Part shown: positions 55,177-64,000 of the stretch, in pieces
Layout of the letters: the number at the start of each line of letters is the position of its first letter
How positions within the stretch are numbered: position 1 is the stretch's first letter
Assembly: GCA_900475325.1 (NCBI GenBank)
Contig: LS483371.1
Span: 1,178,001 to 1,242,000 of the forward strand
Direction of reading: 5' to 3'
DNA: 64,000 bases
Origin: Paucimonas lemoignei
GTDB lineage: Bacteria > Pseudomonadota > Gammaproteobacteria > Pseudomonadales > Pseudomonadaceae
Made by a program: the position numbers and the translations under genes
The notes under the pieces: model-generated
The model's input: the letters and a program-made list of their open reading frames with translations, nothing else
Databases searched by the model: none
What the model was told of the DNA's origin: nothing

Positions 55177-56022
55177 ATGGATTTCAATGCCGAAGTCGAT
55201 CACTTGGTGAAGGCTTCCCAATCCTGGATTCCAATGATCATGGAATACGGCAGTCGCGTGCTGCTGGCCTTGGTCACCCTGGCCATCGGTTGGTGGCTGA
55301 TCAACCGGCTGACCGCTAAAGTCGGCGTGCTGCTAGCGCTGCGCAAGGCCGATCTGGCGTTGCAGGGCTTCATCAGTACACTGGCCAACGTCATTCTGAA
55401 GATTCTGCTGGTGGTCAGCGTTGCCTCCATGATCGGCGTGGAAACAACATCGTTCGTGGCTGCTATCGGTGCTGCGGGTCTGGCGATTGGCCTGGCGCTG
55501 CAAGGTAGCCTGGCGAACTTCGCAGGCGGGGTGCTGATTCTGCTGTTCCGTCCGTTCAAGATCGGTGACTGGATCGAGGCCCAGGGTGTTGCCGGGACCG
55601 TCGATAACATCCAGATCTTCCACACCGTGCTGCGTACCGGCGATAACAAGACGGTGATCATGCCCAACGGCAACCTGTCCAACGGGATCATCACCAACAC
55701 CAATCGCCAGCCGACACGCAAGATCACGTTCGATGTAGGCGTGGATTACGAAGCGGATCTCAAGCAGGCGCTGCAAGTGTTGATGGACATGGCCGACGAC
55801 CCTCGGGTCCTCCAAGACCCCGCGCCTCAGGCCGTGGTTGCGGTATTGGGCGAAAGCGCGATTACGCTGTCGCTGCGGGTCTGGGTCAAGACTGGCGATT
55901 TCGGTGATGTGTCAAACCGCTTCAACGCCGAAGCCCGCGACCGTCTGCGCGCTGCCAACATCGACATCCCGTTCCCGCAACGTGTGGTTCGCGTGGTGCA
56001 GGATTCGCCAGCGGCGCAGTAG
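55177..56022 (+). CDS. Small-conductance mechanosensitive channel, MscS family
   Basis: Tension-gated channel that releases solutes on osmotic downshock. The 281-residue product is close in length to E. coli MscS. It has three membrane helices (about 22-45, 60-85, 92-125), with the pore-lining TM3 pattern GAAGLAIGLALQGSLANFAGG and the cytoplasmic beta domain motif MPNGNLSNGIITN. AAGGAG at 55163-55168 precedes the ATG. Confidence 0.93.
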   Translation: MDFNAEVDHLVKASQSWIPMIMEYGSRVLLALVTLAIGWWLINRLTAKVGVLLALRKADLALQGFISTLANVILKILLVVSVASMIGVETTSFVAAIGAAGLAIGLALQGSLANFAGGVLILLFRPFKIGDWIEAQGVAGTVDNIQIFHTVLRTGDNKTVIMPNGNLSNGIITNTNRQPTRKITFDVGVDYEADLKQALQVLMDMADDPRVLQDPAPQAVVAVLGESAITLSLRVWVKTGDFGDVSNRFNAEARDRLRAANIDIPFPQRVVRVVQDSPAAQ

Positions 56023-56044
56023 TCAGCGCCGCAACGCGTTGTAA

Positions 56045-56152
56045 CTGTGGGAGCTTGCTTGCGAAGAAGGTGTTCCAGGCCCTGGAAACATTGAGAATGT
56101 ACTGGCCTCTTCGCGAGCAAGGTGGAGCGACATCCCTGTCGCTCCCACAGGT
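56045..56152. repeat. REP pair, one arm extended
   Basis: CTGTGGGAGCTTGCTTGCGA (56045) pairs with an inverted arm starting TCTTCGCGAGCAAGG, interrupted by GGAGCGACATCCCTGTC before GCTCCCACAG (ends 56150). The spacer carries GAATGTACTGGCC. Confidence 0.8.
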
Positions 56153-56180
56153 ACTACGTTTCTCCGGATACGCTGTAGTT

Positions 56181-56257
56181 CTGTAGGAGCTGCCGAAGGC
56201 TGCGAATGACGGCGTTTCAGGTACAGCGTTTTCGCAGCCTGCGGCAGCTCCTACAGG
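56181..56257. repeat. REP-type inverted pair, same class as 27797
   Basis: CTGTAGGAGCTGCCGAAGGC and following bases is inverted at the right end (GCAGCCTGCGGCAGCTCCTACAG). It lies directly after the ampG stop (reading left) and could act as its transcript end. Confidence 0.88.
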
Positions 56258-56266
56258 TCTAAGCGA

Positions 56267-57817
56267 CTACAGATCCGAAGGCTTTTGCGCCTCAAGCTCT
56301 TCAGCTGCCTTGTCCTGCTTCGTTTCCTTGCTCCACTGCAGGATGATCATGATTAGCGTCGGCACCCCCAGCAGGGCGGTGATCAGGAAGAAATTGTGAT
56401 AGCCGTATTTCTCCACCACCACCCCTGAATATCCTCCCAGCAGACGCGGCAGCAGCAGCATGATCGAGCTGAGCAGCGCGTATTGCGTCGCAGAGAACTT
56501 GAGGTTGGTCAGGCTCGACAGGTAGGCCACGAAGGCTGAAGTCGCCAGGCCCGAGCTGAAGTTATCCAGCGAGATGGTCAGCACCAGCATCTGCAGATTT
56601 GGGCCCATGTCGGCCAGCAGCAGGAACAGAATGTTGGTCGCCGCCGACGTCAGACCACCGATGAACAGGATCGGCATGATGCCGAAACGTACGATCAACA
56701 GCCCGCCGAACCCCGCACCCAGCAGCGTCATGATCAGGCCGAAGATCTTGCTGACGCTGGCGATCTGATCCTTGGTGAAGCCCTGGTCAATGTAGAAGAC
56801 GTTAGCCATCACGCCCATCACCGTGTCGGACATGCGATAAGTCGCAATCAGCCCCAGCAGCAGGAACGCCTGCCAGCGATAACGCAGGATGAAGTCGTTG
56901 ATGGGCGTCAGCACCGGTGCCAGACCTCGTCGGCCCATGGAAGACAGGCAGGCGGTGGTCAGTACCGTGTAAAGAATGGCGCGCAGGAACGCGCGATCTT
57001 CCATGAGCAGATCCAGCCAGCTCGTACCCTGAAACAGCACGCTGGCGAAGTCAGTGTTGTACAGCTGAGTGAACATTGCCGGAACCGACACCAGCAACAC
57101 AATCAGCACGAACACCGAGGCCAGTTGGTGGGTAAAGCCATATCGCGCTGCCGACAGCTGGGTGCGCAGCGCCACGGGCGGCTCGCGCATGATCAGCGTG
57201 GTGATCAGTGCTGGCAGCATCAACAGGCCAAACAGCACATAGGTGCCGGTCCAGGCCGAGTGCTTGTAGGCAAAACCGGTAGAACCGAAACCTTCCGCAA
57301 AATACAGCGCGCCAGCGGTGGCCAGCAGCGCTGCGACCCGATAGCCGGACATGTAGCTGGCGGCGAGGGCGGCTTGCTGGGTGTCGTCGGCGATTTCCAG
57401 GCGATAGGCATCGATGGCGATGTCTTGGGTGGCAGACGAGAAGGCCACGACCACGGCAATTGCGATCAGCCATGACAGATGCTGCTGCGGGTCGCAGAAG
57501 CCCATGCCGATCAAGCCCAGGATCACCAGTGATTGCGACAGCACCAGCCAGGAACGGCGACGCCCCAGCTTACCGAGCAACGGCAGGCGCCATTGGTCGA
57601 GCAGCGGAGACCACACCCATTTGAATGCATAGGCAAGGCCGATCAGGCTGGCATAGCCGATGGTTTCGCGAGCGACTCCGGCTTCGCGCAACCAGACCGA
57701 CAAGGTAGAAAACACCAACATGTAGGGCATGCCTGCGGCGAAGCCAAGCAATAACAGCACTAACGTCGAAGGGCTGGCATATGCGGCGAGCGCGGCGCGC
57801 CAGGTTTTACGGGGCAT
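56267..57817 (-). CDS. ampG: Muropeptide permease AmpG
   Basis: Major-facilitator importer of anhydro-muropeptides for cell-wall recycling; in Pseudomonas it feeds the AmpR/AmpC beta-lactamase signal. The 516-residue product has about 14 membrane helices, GFAAGMPYMLVFSTLSVWLREAGV near the N terminus and SSATQDIAIDAYRLE, typical of AmpG. The hydrophilic tail KETKQDKAAEELEAQ is cytoplasmic. The gap to the next gene is 42 bases, in the same direction. Confidence 0.94.
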   Translation of the reverse strand: MPRKTWRAALAAYASPSTLVLLLLGFAAGMPYMLVFSTLSVWLREAGVARETIGYASLIGLAYAFKWVWSPLLDQWRLPLLGKLGRRRSWLVLSQSLVILGLIGMGFCDPQQHLSWLIAIAVVVAFSSATQDIAIDAYRLEIADDTQQAALAASYMSGYRVAALLATAGALYFAEGFGSTGFAYKHSAWTGTYVLFGLLMLPALITTLIMREPPVALRTQLSAARYGFTHQLASVFVLIVLLVSVPAMFTQLYNTDFASVLFQGTSWLDLLMEDRAFLRAILYTVLTTACLSSMGRRGLAPVLTPINDFILRYRWQAFLLLGLIATYRMSDTVMGVMANVFYIDQGFTKDQIASVSKIFGLIMTLLGAGFGGLLIVRFGIMPILFIGGLTSAATNILFLLLADMGPNLQMLVLTISLDNFSSGLATSAFVAYLSSLTNLKFSATQYALLSSIMLLLPRLLGGYSGVVVEKYGYHNFFLITALLGVPTLIMIILQWSKETKQDKAAEELEAQKPSDL

Positions 57818-57859
57818 GGGCTGGAGTCTGCCTCAGGTTACGAAAACAAAGGGCGCACT

Positions 57860-58228
57860 CTAACCGCAGTGCTCCATCGGGCGCCAGCCATGGCGCCGGA
57901 TATCTACCCGATTGTTTTGTACCAATACACCTTCGGCACGCAAACGAGCCCTCTGTTCGTCGCCAGAGGGGGTTCCGGCCTGCAGGCTGACTTTGCCGCC
58001 GGCACCGATGACGCGATGCCATGGCAGCGAGGTGCCGTCGGGTAACTGGCTCAATGTACGCCCGACCCAACGTGCCGCGCGACCCAGGCCTGCCAGCTCG
58101 GCCAGTTGCCCATAGCTGACCACCTTTCCTTCGGGCACCTGGTGCAGCGTCATATATAAAGCAGTGCGCCTGACGTCGGCCGCAGAAGGGTCAACTGTCG
58201 GTGAATGCTGCGAATGCTCATCACTCAC
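57860..58228 (-). CDS. Alkyltransferase-like protein (ATL)
   Basis: Relative of O6-alkylguanine-DNA alkyltransferase that binds alkylated DNA but cannot remove the group. The 122-residue product has the DNA-binding domain GKVVSYGQLAELAGLGRAARWVGRTL and then PWHRVIGAGGKVS; tryptophan 70 replaces the acceptor cysteine of the PCHRV motif. Known ATLs flag O6-alkylguanine for nucleotide excision repair. It lies 42 bases before ampG on the same strand and diverges from the DUF481 gene. Confidence 0.92.
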   Translation of the reverse strand: MSDEHSQHSPTVDPSAADVRRTALYMTLHQVPEGKVVSYGQLAELAGLGRAARWVGRTLSQLPDGTSLPWHRVIGAGGKVSLQAGTPSGDEQRARLRAEGVLVQNNRVDIRRHGWRPMEHCG

Positions 58229-58390
58229 GGGTTTATTCCTGTATATAAGGTTGTCTGCATAGGTTCATGGAACTACGGAATAATCCTACGGTCTGTGCAT
58301 TCTATGCCCGCGGCGGTCCTCGATTGCCTTGACGTTGTCCTTCCTCGGGACAATGCCCGATTTTCCGCTAAATGAGCCCTGTATTCGCTT

Positions 58391-59398
58391 ATGTTGATCA
58401 GAACCTTGCTGTGCCTCGCTGTTTCCGTCGCTTCTACGCCCCTGCTCGCTGATACCGTCTGGTTGAAGAACGGTGACAAGATCACCGGCACCATCAAGCT
58501 GTTCGATGGCGGCAAGCTGGTGATTGATACCGCTTACGGCGGATCTATCCCGCTGGATATGAAGCAGGTCAAAACCCTGCAGAGCGATCAGAAGCTCATG
58601 GTCAAGCAAGATCAGTATCAGGGTGAGATTGCCAAGTCGCTGCAGCCTGCTGACGACGGCAAGGTGACGCTGACCAACGGCGATGCGCCGAAAACAGTTG
58701 AACTGGCAAGCATCCAGCAGATGCTCAAGCCCAAGCCGATCATCACGGACCTGGTGTGGAAGGGCAATATCGACGCTGCGCTGGATTTCCAGCAGGCTGA
58801 GCGGGACACCGATGATTACAACGTTGCGTTCAAGACCTCGGCGCGGCATGGCCAATGGCGTCACAACGCTAAAGGCGATTACAACCGCGAAACCCAGGAT
58901 GACGTGGTCAGCACCGACAATTGGAGCGCTGAATACTCCATCGACCGCTTCCTGACCGAAAACTGGTTCTGGGATGGTCGGATCAGCTACAAGCGTGACA
59001 AGGTCGAAGACCTGGCCCGTCAGCGCACCGTCGGTACCGGTCCTGGCTACCAGTTCTGGGATGACGAGCTGGGTGCGTTCAAACTCGGCTCGCTGCTTAA
59101 CCGCACCGATTTCGAATACAACACTGGCGAGAAAGACAATTTCTACTCGGTGGCAGGCACTTGGGATTACAACCGCTTCCTGATCGGCAAAAAGGTTGAG
59201 TTCTTCACCAATGGCGAACTGGGCAAGCCCATCAGCGGCGTTGCGGATTACTCCCTGGATGCCGAAGTCGGTCTGCGTTACAAGGTGACCGATTGGGCCT
59301 CGCTTAACCTCAAGGCCGAGAAGAACGTCATCAGCGGCTCCGACCAGGGCGACCTGGACAAGACTCGCTACACCGCTGGTTTCGGTGTGACCTGGTAA
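58391..59398 (+). CDS. DUF481 outer-membrane beta-barrel protein
   Basis: Outer-membrane protein of unknown role. The 335-residue product has a Sec signal peptide ending near PLLA (20) and an N-terminal LKNGDKITG domain (about 22-110). The C-terminal half (about 120-335) is made of alternating amphipathic strands of the DUF481 family and ends in tryptophan, the usual BAM-recognised terminus. The ribosome site is weak. Divergent from the ATL gene across 162 bases. Confidence 0.88.
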   Translation: MLIRTLLCLAVSVASTPLLADTVWLKNGDKITGTIKLFDGGKLVIDTAYGGSIPLDMKQVKTLQSDQKLMVKQDQYQGEIAKSLQPADDGKVTLTNGDAPKTVELASIQQMLKPKPIITDLVWKGNIDAALDFQQAERDTDDYNVAFKTSARHGQWRHNAKGDYNRETQDDVVSTDNWSAEYSIDRFLTENWFWDGRISYKRDKVEDLARQRTVGTGPGYQFWDDELGAFKLGSLLNRTDFEYNTGEKDNFYSVAGTWDYNRFLIGKKVEFFTNGELGKPISGVADYSLDAEVGLRYKVTDWASLNLKAEKNVISGSDQGDLDKTRYTAGFGVTW

Positions 59399-59480
59399 AA
59401 AAGCGCATCCCCCCGTGGGAAACTGTATGCCTGCCTGCAGGGCTTCGGAACACACTTAGAAGCCGCGGCTGGCCTAGGAC

Positions 59481-59576
59481 CTGTGGGAGCGAATTTATTC
59501 GCGAAGGCAATATCAAGACCCATGAAAATGCGTCGGATGTACTGGCCTCTTCGCGAATGAATTCGCTCCCACAGGG
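59481..59576. repeat. REP pair in a gene-free gap
   Basis: CTGTGGGAGCGAATTTATTC is inverted at 59551-59575 (CGCGAATGAATTCGCTCCCA) around a spacer with CGGATGTACTGGCCTCTTCG. The gap 59399-59810 holds this, a partial REP arm at about 59655-59675 (AAGCCTCGCTCCCACAG), and no gene. Confidence 0.9.
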
Positions 59577-59810
59577 TTCAGTGATCGTCCGTGGGTTCTT
59601 GACCGCGATAGGTTTTAGGCGATCTAAAGTGAATCGCGTTCAGCTTCATTGCAGGCAAGCCTCGCTCCCACAGATAAATGCGCGGCAATCTCAGTAGCTC
59701 CCACTAGGCCTTTCGTTGCATCCTCCTTCGATAATTTTTCTTGTCATTGAGACGCATGCGCGTGCCCAATTGGCGGGTCGTCGTTATCACCTCCAAGGAG
59801 TGACCCAAAC

Positions 59811-60542
59811 ATGAGCGTAAAGGCTTCCCGGCAGGCGCGCGAACTGCTGCTCAAGGAATATCGGGGTGTGTTGTCCACCCATTCCAAGTCCATGCCTGGC
59901 TTTCCTTTTGGTTCGTCCGTGCCTTATTGCCTGGACGAACAGGGCAGACCGCTGATTCTGATCAGTCGCATCGCGCAGCACACCCACAACCTGGGCAAAG
60001 ACGCCAAATGCTCGCTGCTGGTGGGTGAACGTGAGGCGGATGACGTGCAGGCAACCGGCCGCGTAACGGTCATGGCCGAGGCGCACAAGCTGGTTGATCC
60101 AGAAGCCATCGAGGCAGCTGCTCAGCGTTATTACCGCTACTTTCCCGAGTCCGAGAGCTACCACAGCGCCCATGATTTTGACTTCTGGGTGCTGGCCCCA
60201 GTGCGCTATCGGTTTATCGGCGGGTTTGGTGCCATTCATTGGCTGGATCATGTCGCGCTGGCCAATCCGTTTGCCGGTGCTGCGGAAACCAGCATGATCG
60301 AACACATGAATGCTGACCACGCACAGGCCATCGCTCATTACGTACAACTCACCGGCTTGTCGCAAAACGAGCCTGCGCAATTGGCGGGCATCGACAGCGA
60401 AGGCATGCATCTGCGCATCGGTCAGCGCCTATACTGGCTGGCTTTCAGTGAGCCCTGTAACACACCGAAACAAGTGCGCGAAGCCTTGACCCAATTGGCT
60501 CACGCGCAAAAATGGCCCGATTCTGTGGGGCAGGAGGCTTGA
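59811..60542 (+). CDS. HugZ-like heme-utilisation / PPOX-fold protein
   Basis: Split-barrel protein of the pyridoxamine-phosphate-oxidase-like superfamily with a C-terminal DUF2470 domain. Of its 243 residues, about 5-155 form the barrel (GFPFGSSVPYCLDEQGRPLILIS) and about 165-240 form DUF2470 with IEHMNADHAQAIAHY. HugZ members bind and break down heme. No heme-uptake genes are near, so substrate is open. AAGGAG at 59794-59799 sets the start. Confidence 0.85.
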   Translation: MSVKASRQARELLLKEYRGVLSTHSKSMPGFPFGSSVPYCLDEQGRPLILISRIAQHTHNLGKDAKCSLLVGEREADDVQATGRVTVMAEAHKLVDPEAIEAAAQRYYRYFPESESYHSAHDFDFWVLAPVRYRFIGGFGAIHWLDHVALANPFAGAAETSMIEHMNADHAQAIAHYVQLTGLSQNEPAQLAGIDSEGMHLRIGQRLYWLAFSEPCNTPKQVREALTQLAHAQKWPDSVGQEA

Positions 60543-60608
60543 ATTCACGCTTTTCTGACGTCACGTAGGGTCTACTGCAAGGCATTCTTGCGTTGAGGAA
60601 TTGAATTG

Positions 60609-61091
60609 ATGCGTGTTTTTCTGCTGTTGTTCCTGCTTTTTCCCGTGCTGGAACTGTTCATTCTGGTTCGCGTAGGGATGTCGATCGGCTTCTTCGCGAC
60701 CTTCCTGCTGGTGGTCATGACCTCCCTGGCGGGGCTGTTCATCATCCGGGTGGCGGGGTTCGCGACCGCGATGCGCGCGCGTGAAAGCCTGTCCCGTGGC
60801 GAGCTGCCTGCCCAGCAAATGCTGGACGGCCTGATGATCGCCGTCGGTGGCGGTCTGCTGCTGTTGCCAGGTTTCATCAGTGACGTGCTGGGCATCATCT
60901 GCCTGCTGCCGTTCACTCGCACGCTGTTGGTCAACAAGATGCGCAAGCGGGCTGAAGAGCAGGCTCTACGCCAGCGTGCTTTCGCTGAAGACATGCCGGC
61001 CAGCAACGATCCGGGCCGTCCGGGCTCGATTCATCCGCCGACTCGCAAGCCGGATGTGATCGAGGGCGAGTTCGAGCATCGCGACAAGTAA
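60609..61091 (+). CDS. fxsA: FxsA family membrane protein
   Basis: Small inner-membrane protein; E. coli FxsA eases F-plasmid exclusion of phage T7. The 160-residue product opens MRVFLLLFLLFPVLELFILVRVG, has about three to four membrane segments with RESLSRGELPAQQMLDGLMI between, then LLPGFISDVLGIICLLP and a charged tail. The ATG at 60609 is preferred to TTG 60606; GAGG lies at 60595-60598. fxsA next to groESL is widespread in gamma-proteobacteria. Confidence 0.92.
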   Translation: MRVFLLLFLLFPVLELFILVRVGMSIGFFATFLLVVMTSLAGLFIIRVAGFATAMRARESLSRGELPAQQMLDGLMIAVGGGLLLLPGFISDVLGIICLLPFTRTLLVNKMRKRAEEQALRQRAFAEDMPASNDPGRPGSIHPPTRKPDVIEGEFEHRDK

Positions 61092-61110
61092 AGTCGCTGA
61101 TAGCCCGACT

Positions 61111-61140
61111 GTGCGGCGCCTGCGGGTGCCGCACTTGTTT
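61111..61140 (+). terminator. Terminator of fxsA
   Basis: GTGCGGC (61111-61117) pairs with GCCGCAC (61128-61134), extended inward by GCC/GGT pairing around a TGCG loop, and is followed by TTGTTT. Confidence 0.8.
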
Positions 61141-61180
61141 GCGCACGACGTTATCTCGACAAAAAAATTCAACGTTCGGC

Positions 61181-61208
61181 CTTGTAATCACCTTGCCCGC
61201 CCTTATGT
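61181..61208 (+). promoter_or_regulatory. Possible heat-shock (sigma-32) promoter of groESL
   Basis: CTTGTAA (61181-61187) and CCCTTATGT (61200-61208), 12 bases apart, resemble the sigma-32 elements CTTGAA and CCCCATNT. They lie 140 bases before groES. The match is partial. Confidence 0.4.
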
Positions 61209-61348
61209 ATGGGTCACCGCAAGGTTTCTGGCAGTTACGCCAGACCGTATTCTGCGGTTCGCTTGTCGAACCGCACCGGCAACGCCGGATGCATTAACCC
61301 GCTGGTGTCGTCACCAGCCGCTCAAAAACCATAATTAGGAGATCGACA

Positions 61349-61642
61349 ATGAAGCTTCGTCCTCTGCATGACCGCGTCGTAATCCGTCGCAGCGAAGAAG
61401 AATCCAAAACTGCTGGCGGTATCGTTCTGCCAGGTTCGGCTGCTGAAAAGCCAAACCGTGGCGAGATCCTCGCTGTAGGTACCGGCCGCGTGCTGGACAA
61501 CGGTGAAGTACGTGCGCTGGCCGTGAAAGTGGGTGACAAAGTGGTGTTTGGCCCGTACTCCGGCAGCAACACTGTGAAAGTAGATGGCGAAGACCTGCTG
61601 GTGATGAGCGAGAACGAAATTCTCGCGGTCGTCGAAGCCTGA
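61349..61642 (+). CDS. groES: Co-chaperonin GroES
   Basis: Heptameric lid of the GroEL chamber. The 97-residue product starts [24 protein letters not shown], has the mobile GroEL-binding loop around [12 protein letters not shown] (20-31) and the [12 protein letters not shown] stretch. AGGAG at 61338-61342 precedes the ATG. groEL follows 51 bases later in the same operon. Confidence 0.98.
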   Translation: MKLRPLHDRVVIRRSEEESKTAGGIVLPGSAAEKPNRGEILAVGTGRVLDNGEVRALAVKVGDKVVFGPYSGSNTVKVDGEDLLVMSENEILAVVEA

Positions 61643-61681
61643 GTCACCCCACTAGTTTCCGTTACTACCCCAAGTATTTAA

Positions 61682-63340
<1,659 letters not shown>

Positions 63341-63370
63341 CCCAGCTTCACCCATTAGCTGCACCCAAAA

Positions 63371-63397
63371 GAACCCCGCCTTGTGCGGGGTTTTTTT
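63371..63397 (+). terminator. Terminator of groESL
   Basis: AACCCCGC (63372-63379) pairs with GCGGGGTT (63385-63392) around a five-base loop and runs into seven T residues. Confidence 0.93.
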
Positions 63398-63499
63398 ATG
63401 GGTTATTCGTCGGTGAAGGGACTGGATGCTGTTGGTGCGCGGTTGTGAGCGTCATAAATCGCGTACATATCCAGCAGCGGCGGTGACGCCGAGTCACCT

Positions 63500-64000
63500 T
63501 TGCGCCCTTACGGCGCCTCACTTTTGAGAAGCCGGAATGCCGGCCCAGTCAAAAGTAAGCAAAACGCTCCCGCTCCTTTGTCCGGGTCTTCGCCAAGGCT
63601 CAGACTTCCCTCGCTCCGGCATTGCTCCGTGGGCCGCCGCAATGGGCCATCCATGGCCCGGTGCGGCTAACCCGGCATCCATGCCGGGTTGCCCACTACG
63701 CAATACCTGCGCTCGGCCGGCCACAAGTCGCAATTTGTGTCGCTCATAAATTTTGCGCAGGTCTCCAGAATCAAAAGCAGGGTGTGGTTCAGGAAGAAAG
63801 TGATGCTAAAAATCTGCGAAGCAGATTTGCTTTTGCTTTTCCTGCCGCGATTTCACAGACGACGCAAAATGCGCGTCGGGAGGCTGAGTGGAGGTGCCGT
63901 GGGGTGGGTCGCTCGGCATGAATGCCGAGCGAGCGCCGTTGGGCCATGGATGGCCCGTCGGCGCGTGCCCGCCCCACGATATCGGAGGGCGGAACCCCTG
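63500..64000. repeat. Stem-loop-rich repeat element, cut by the window end
   Basis: 63501-63569 repeats the outer module of the large inverted repeat (GCGCCCTTACGGCGCCTCAC, then GCCGGCCCAG and AAAAGTAAGCAAAA). After it come several perfect hairpins: TGGGCCATCCATGGCCC, AACCCGGCATCCATGCCGGG, AATCTGCGAAGCAGATT and GCTCGGCATGAATGCCGAGC. No convincing gene is seen in 63398-64000. Frames here translate repeat sequence. Confidence 0.75.

Overview
The window is a 64 kb stretch of chromosome from a Pseudomonas species, probably of the fluorescens/putida/syringae side of the genus. The evidence is the gene order (rpsI-petABC-sspAB, the full mraZ-to-lpxC division and cell-wall cluster, dciA, secA-argJ, yajQ-mscS-ampG, fxsA-groESL), high G+C codon use, and many Pseudomonas-type REP palindromes. 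From memory, most of this order matches P. aeruginosa PAO1. Nothing was searched; all assignments come from reading the sequence.

Layout: (1) 1-9200 holds the end of rpsI, the cytochrome bc1 operon petABC, the stringent starvation pair sspAB, then a leftward envelope group (BON lipoprotein, SIS-domain isomerase, YraN, LpoA) facing rightward rsmI. (2) 9244-9602 is rnpB. (3) 9807-27769 is the division and cell-wall (dcw) cluster mraZ-rsmH-ftsL-ftsI-murE-murF-mraY-murD-ftsW-murG-murC-ddlB-ftsQ-ftsA-ftsZ-lpxC. It has a strong promoter with three 10-bp-spaced repeats that fit a MraZ operator. (4) 27797-44527 is accessory: a tatABC set, a type II secretion (T2SS) cluster (gspK apart, then gspC-N), a PhoX-family phosphatase and a SoxB/5'-nucleotidase-like lipoprotein. 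A clear Pho box lies between the last two. REP palindromes flank it on the left and a 1-kb inverted repeat on the right. (5) 44531-63397 returns to conserved order: dciA, secA, argJ, a Nudix/ThiE fusion, a PduO-type adenosyltransferase, a sensor kinase, panE, yajQ, mscS, ampG, an alkyltransferase-like gene, a DUF481 porin-like gene, hugZ, fxsA, groES and groEL. (6) 63500-64000 starts another stem-loop-rich repeat sharing a module with the 1-kb inverted repeat; the window edge cuts it.

The most interesting unit is the accessory block. Its content suggests a phosphate-scavenging export relay. Tat would carry folded, possibly lipidated enzymes over the inner membrane. The T2SS would carry them across the outer membrane. 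PhoB would induce at least the operon reading right from 32717. The second cargo-like protein appears to have lost the metal ligands of its enzyme family. Related Tat/T2SS/phosphatase clusters are known to me in other pseudomonads (for example P. putida), so the set is not wholly new. The Pho box, the lipobox on both candidate cargos, the degraded active site and the lpxC-dciA location deserve testing.

No tRNA, rRNA, CRISPR array, transposase or prophage gene was seen.
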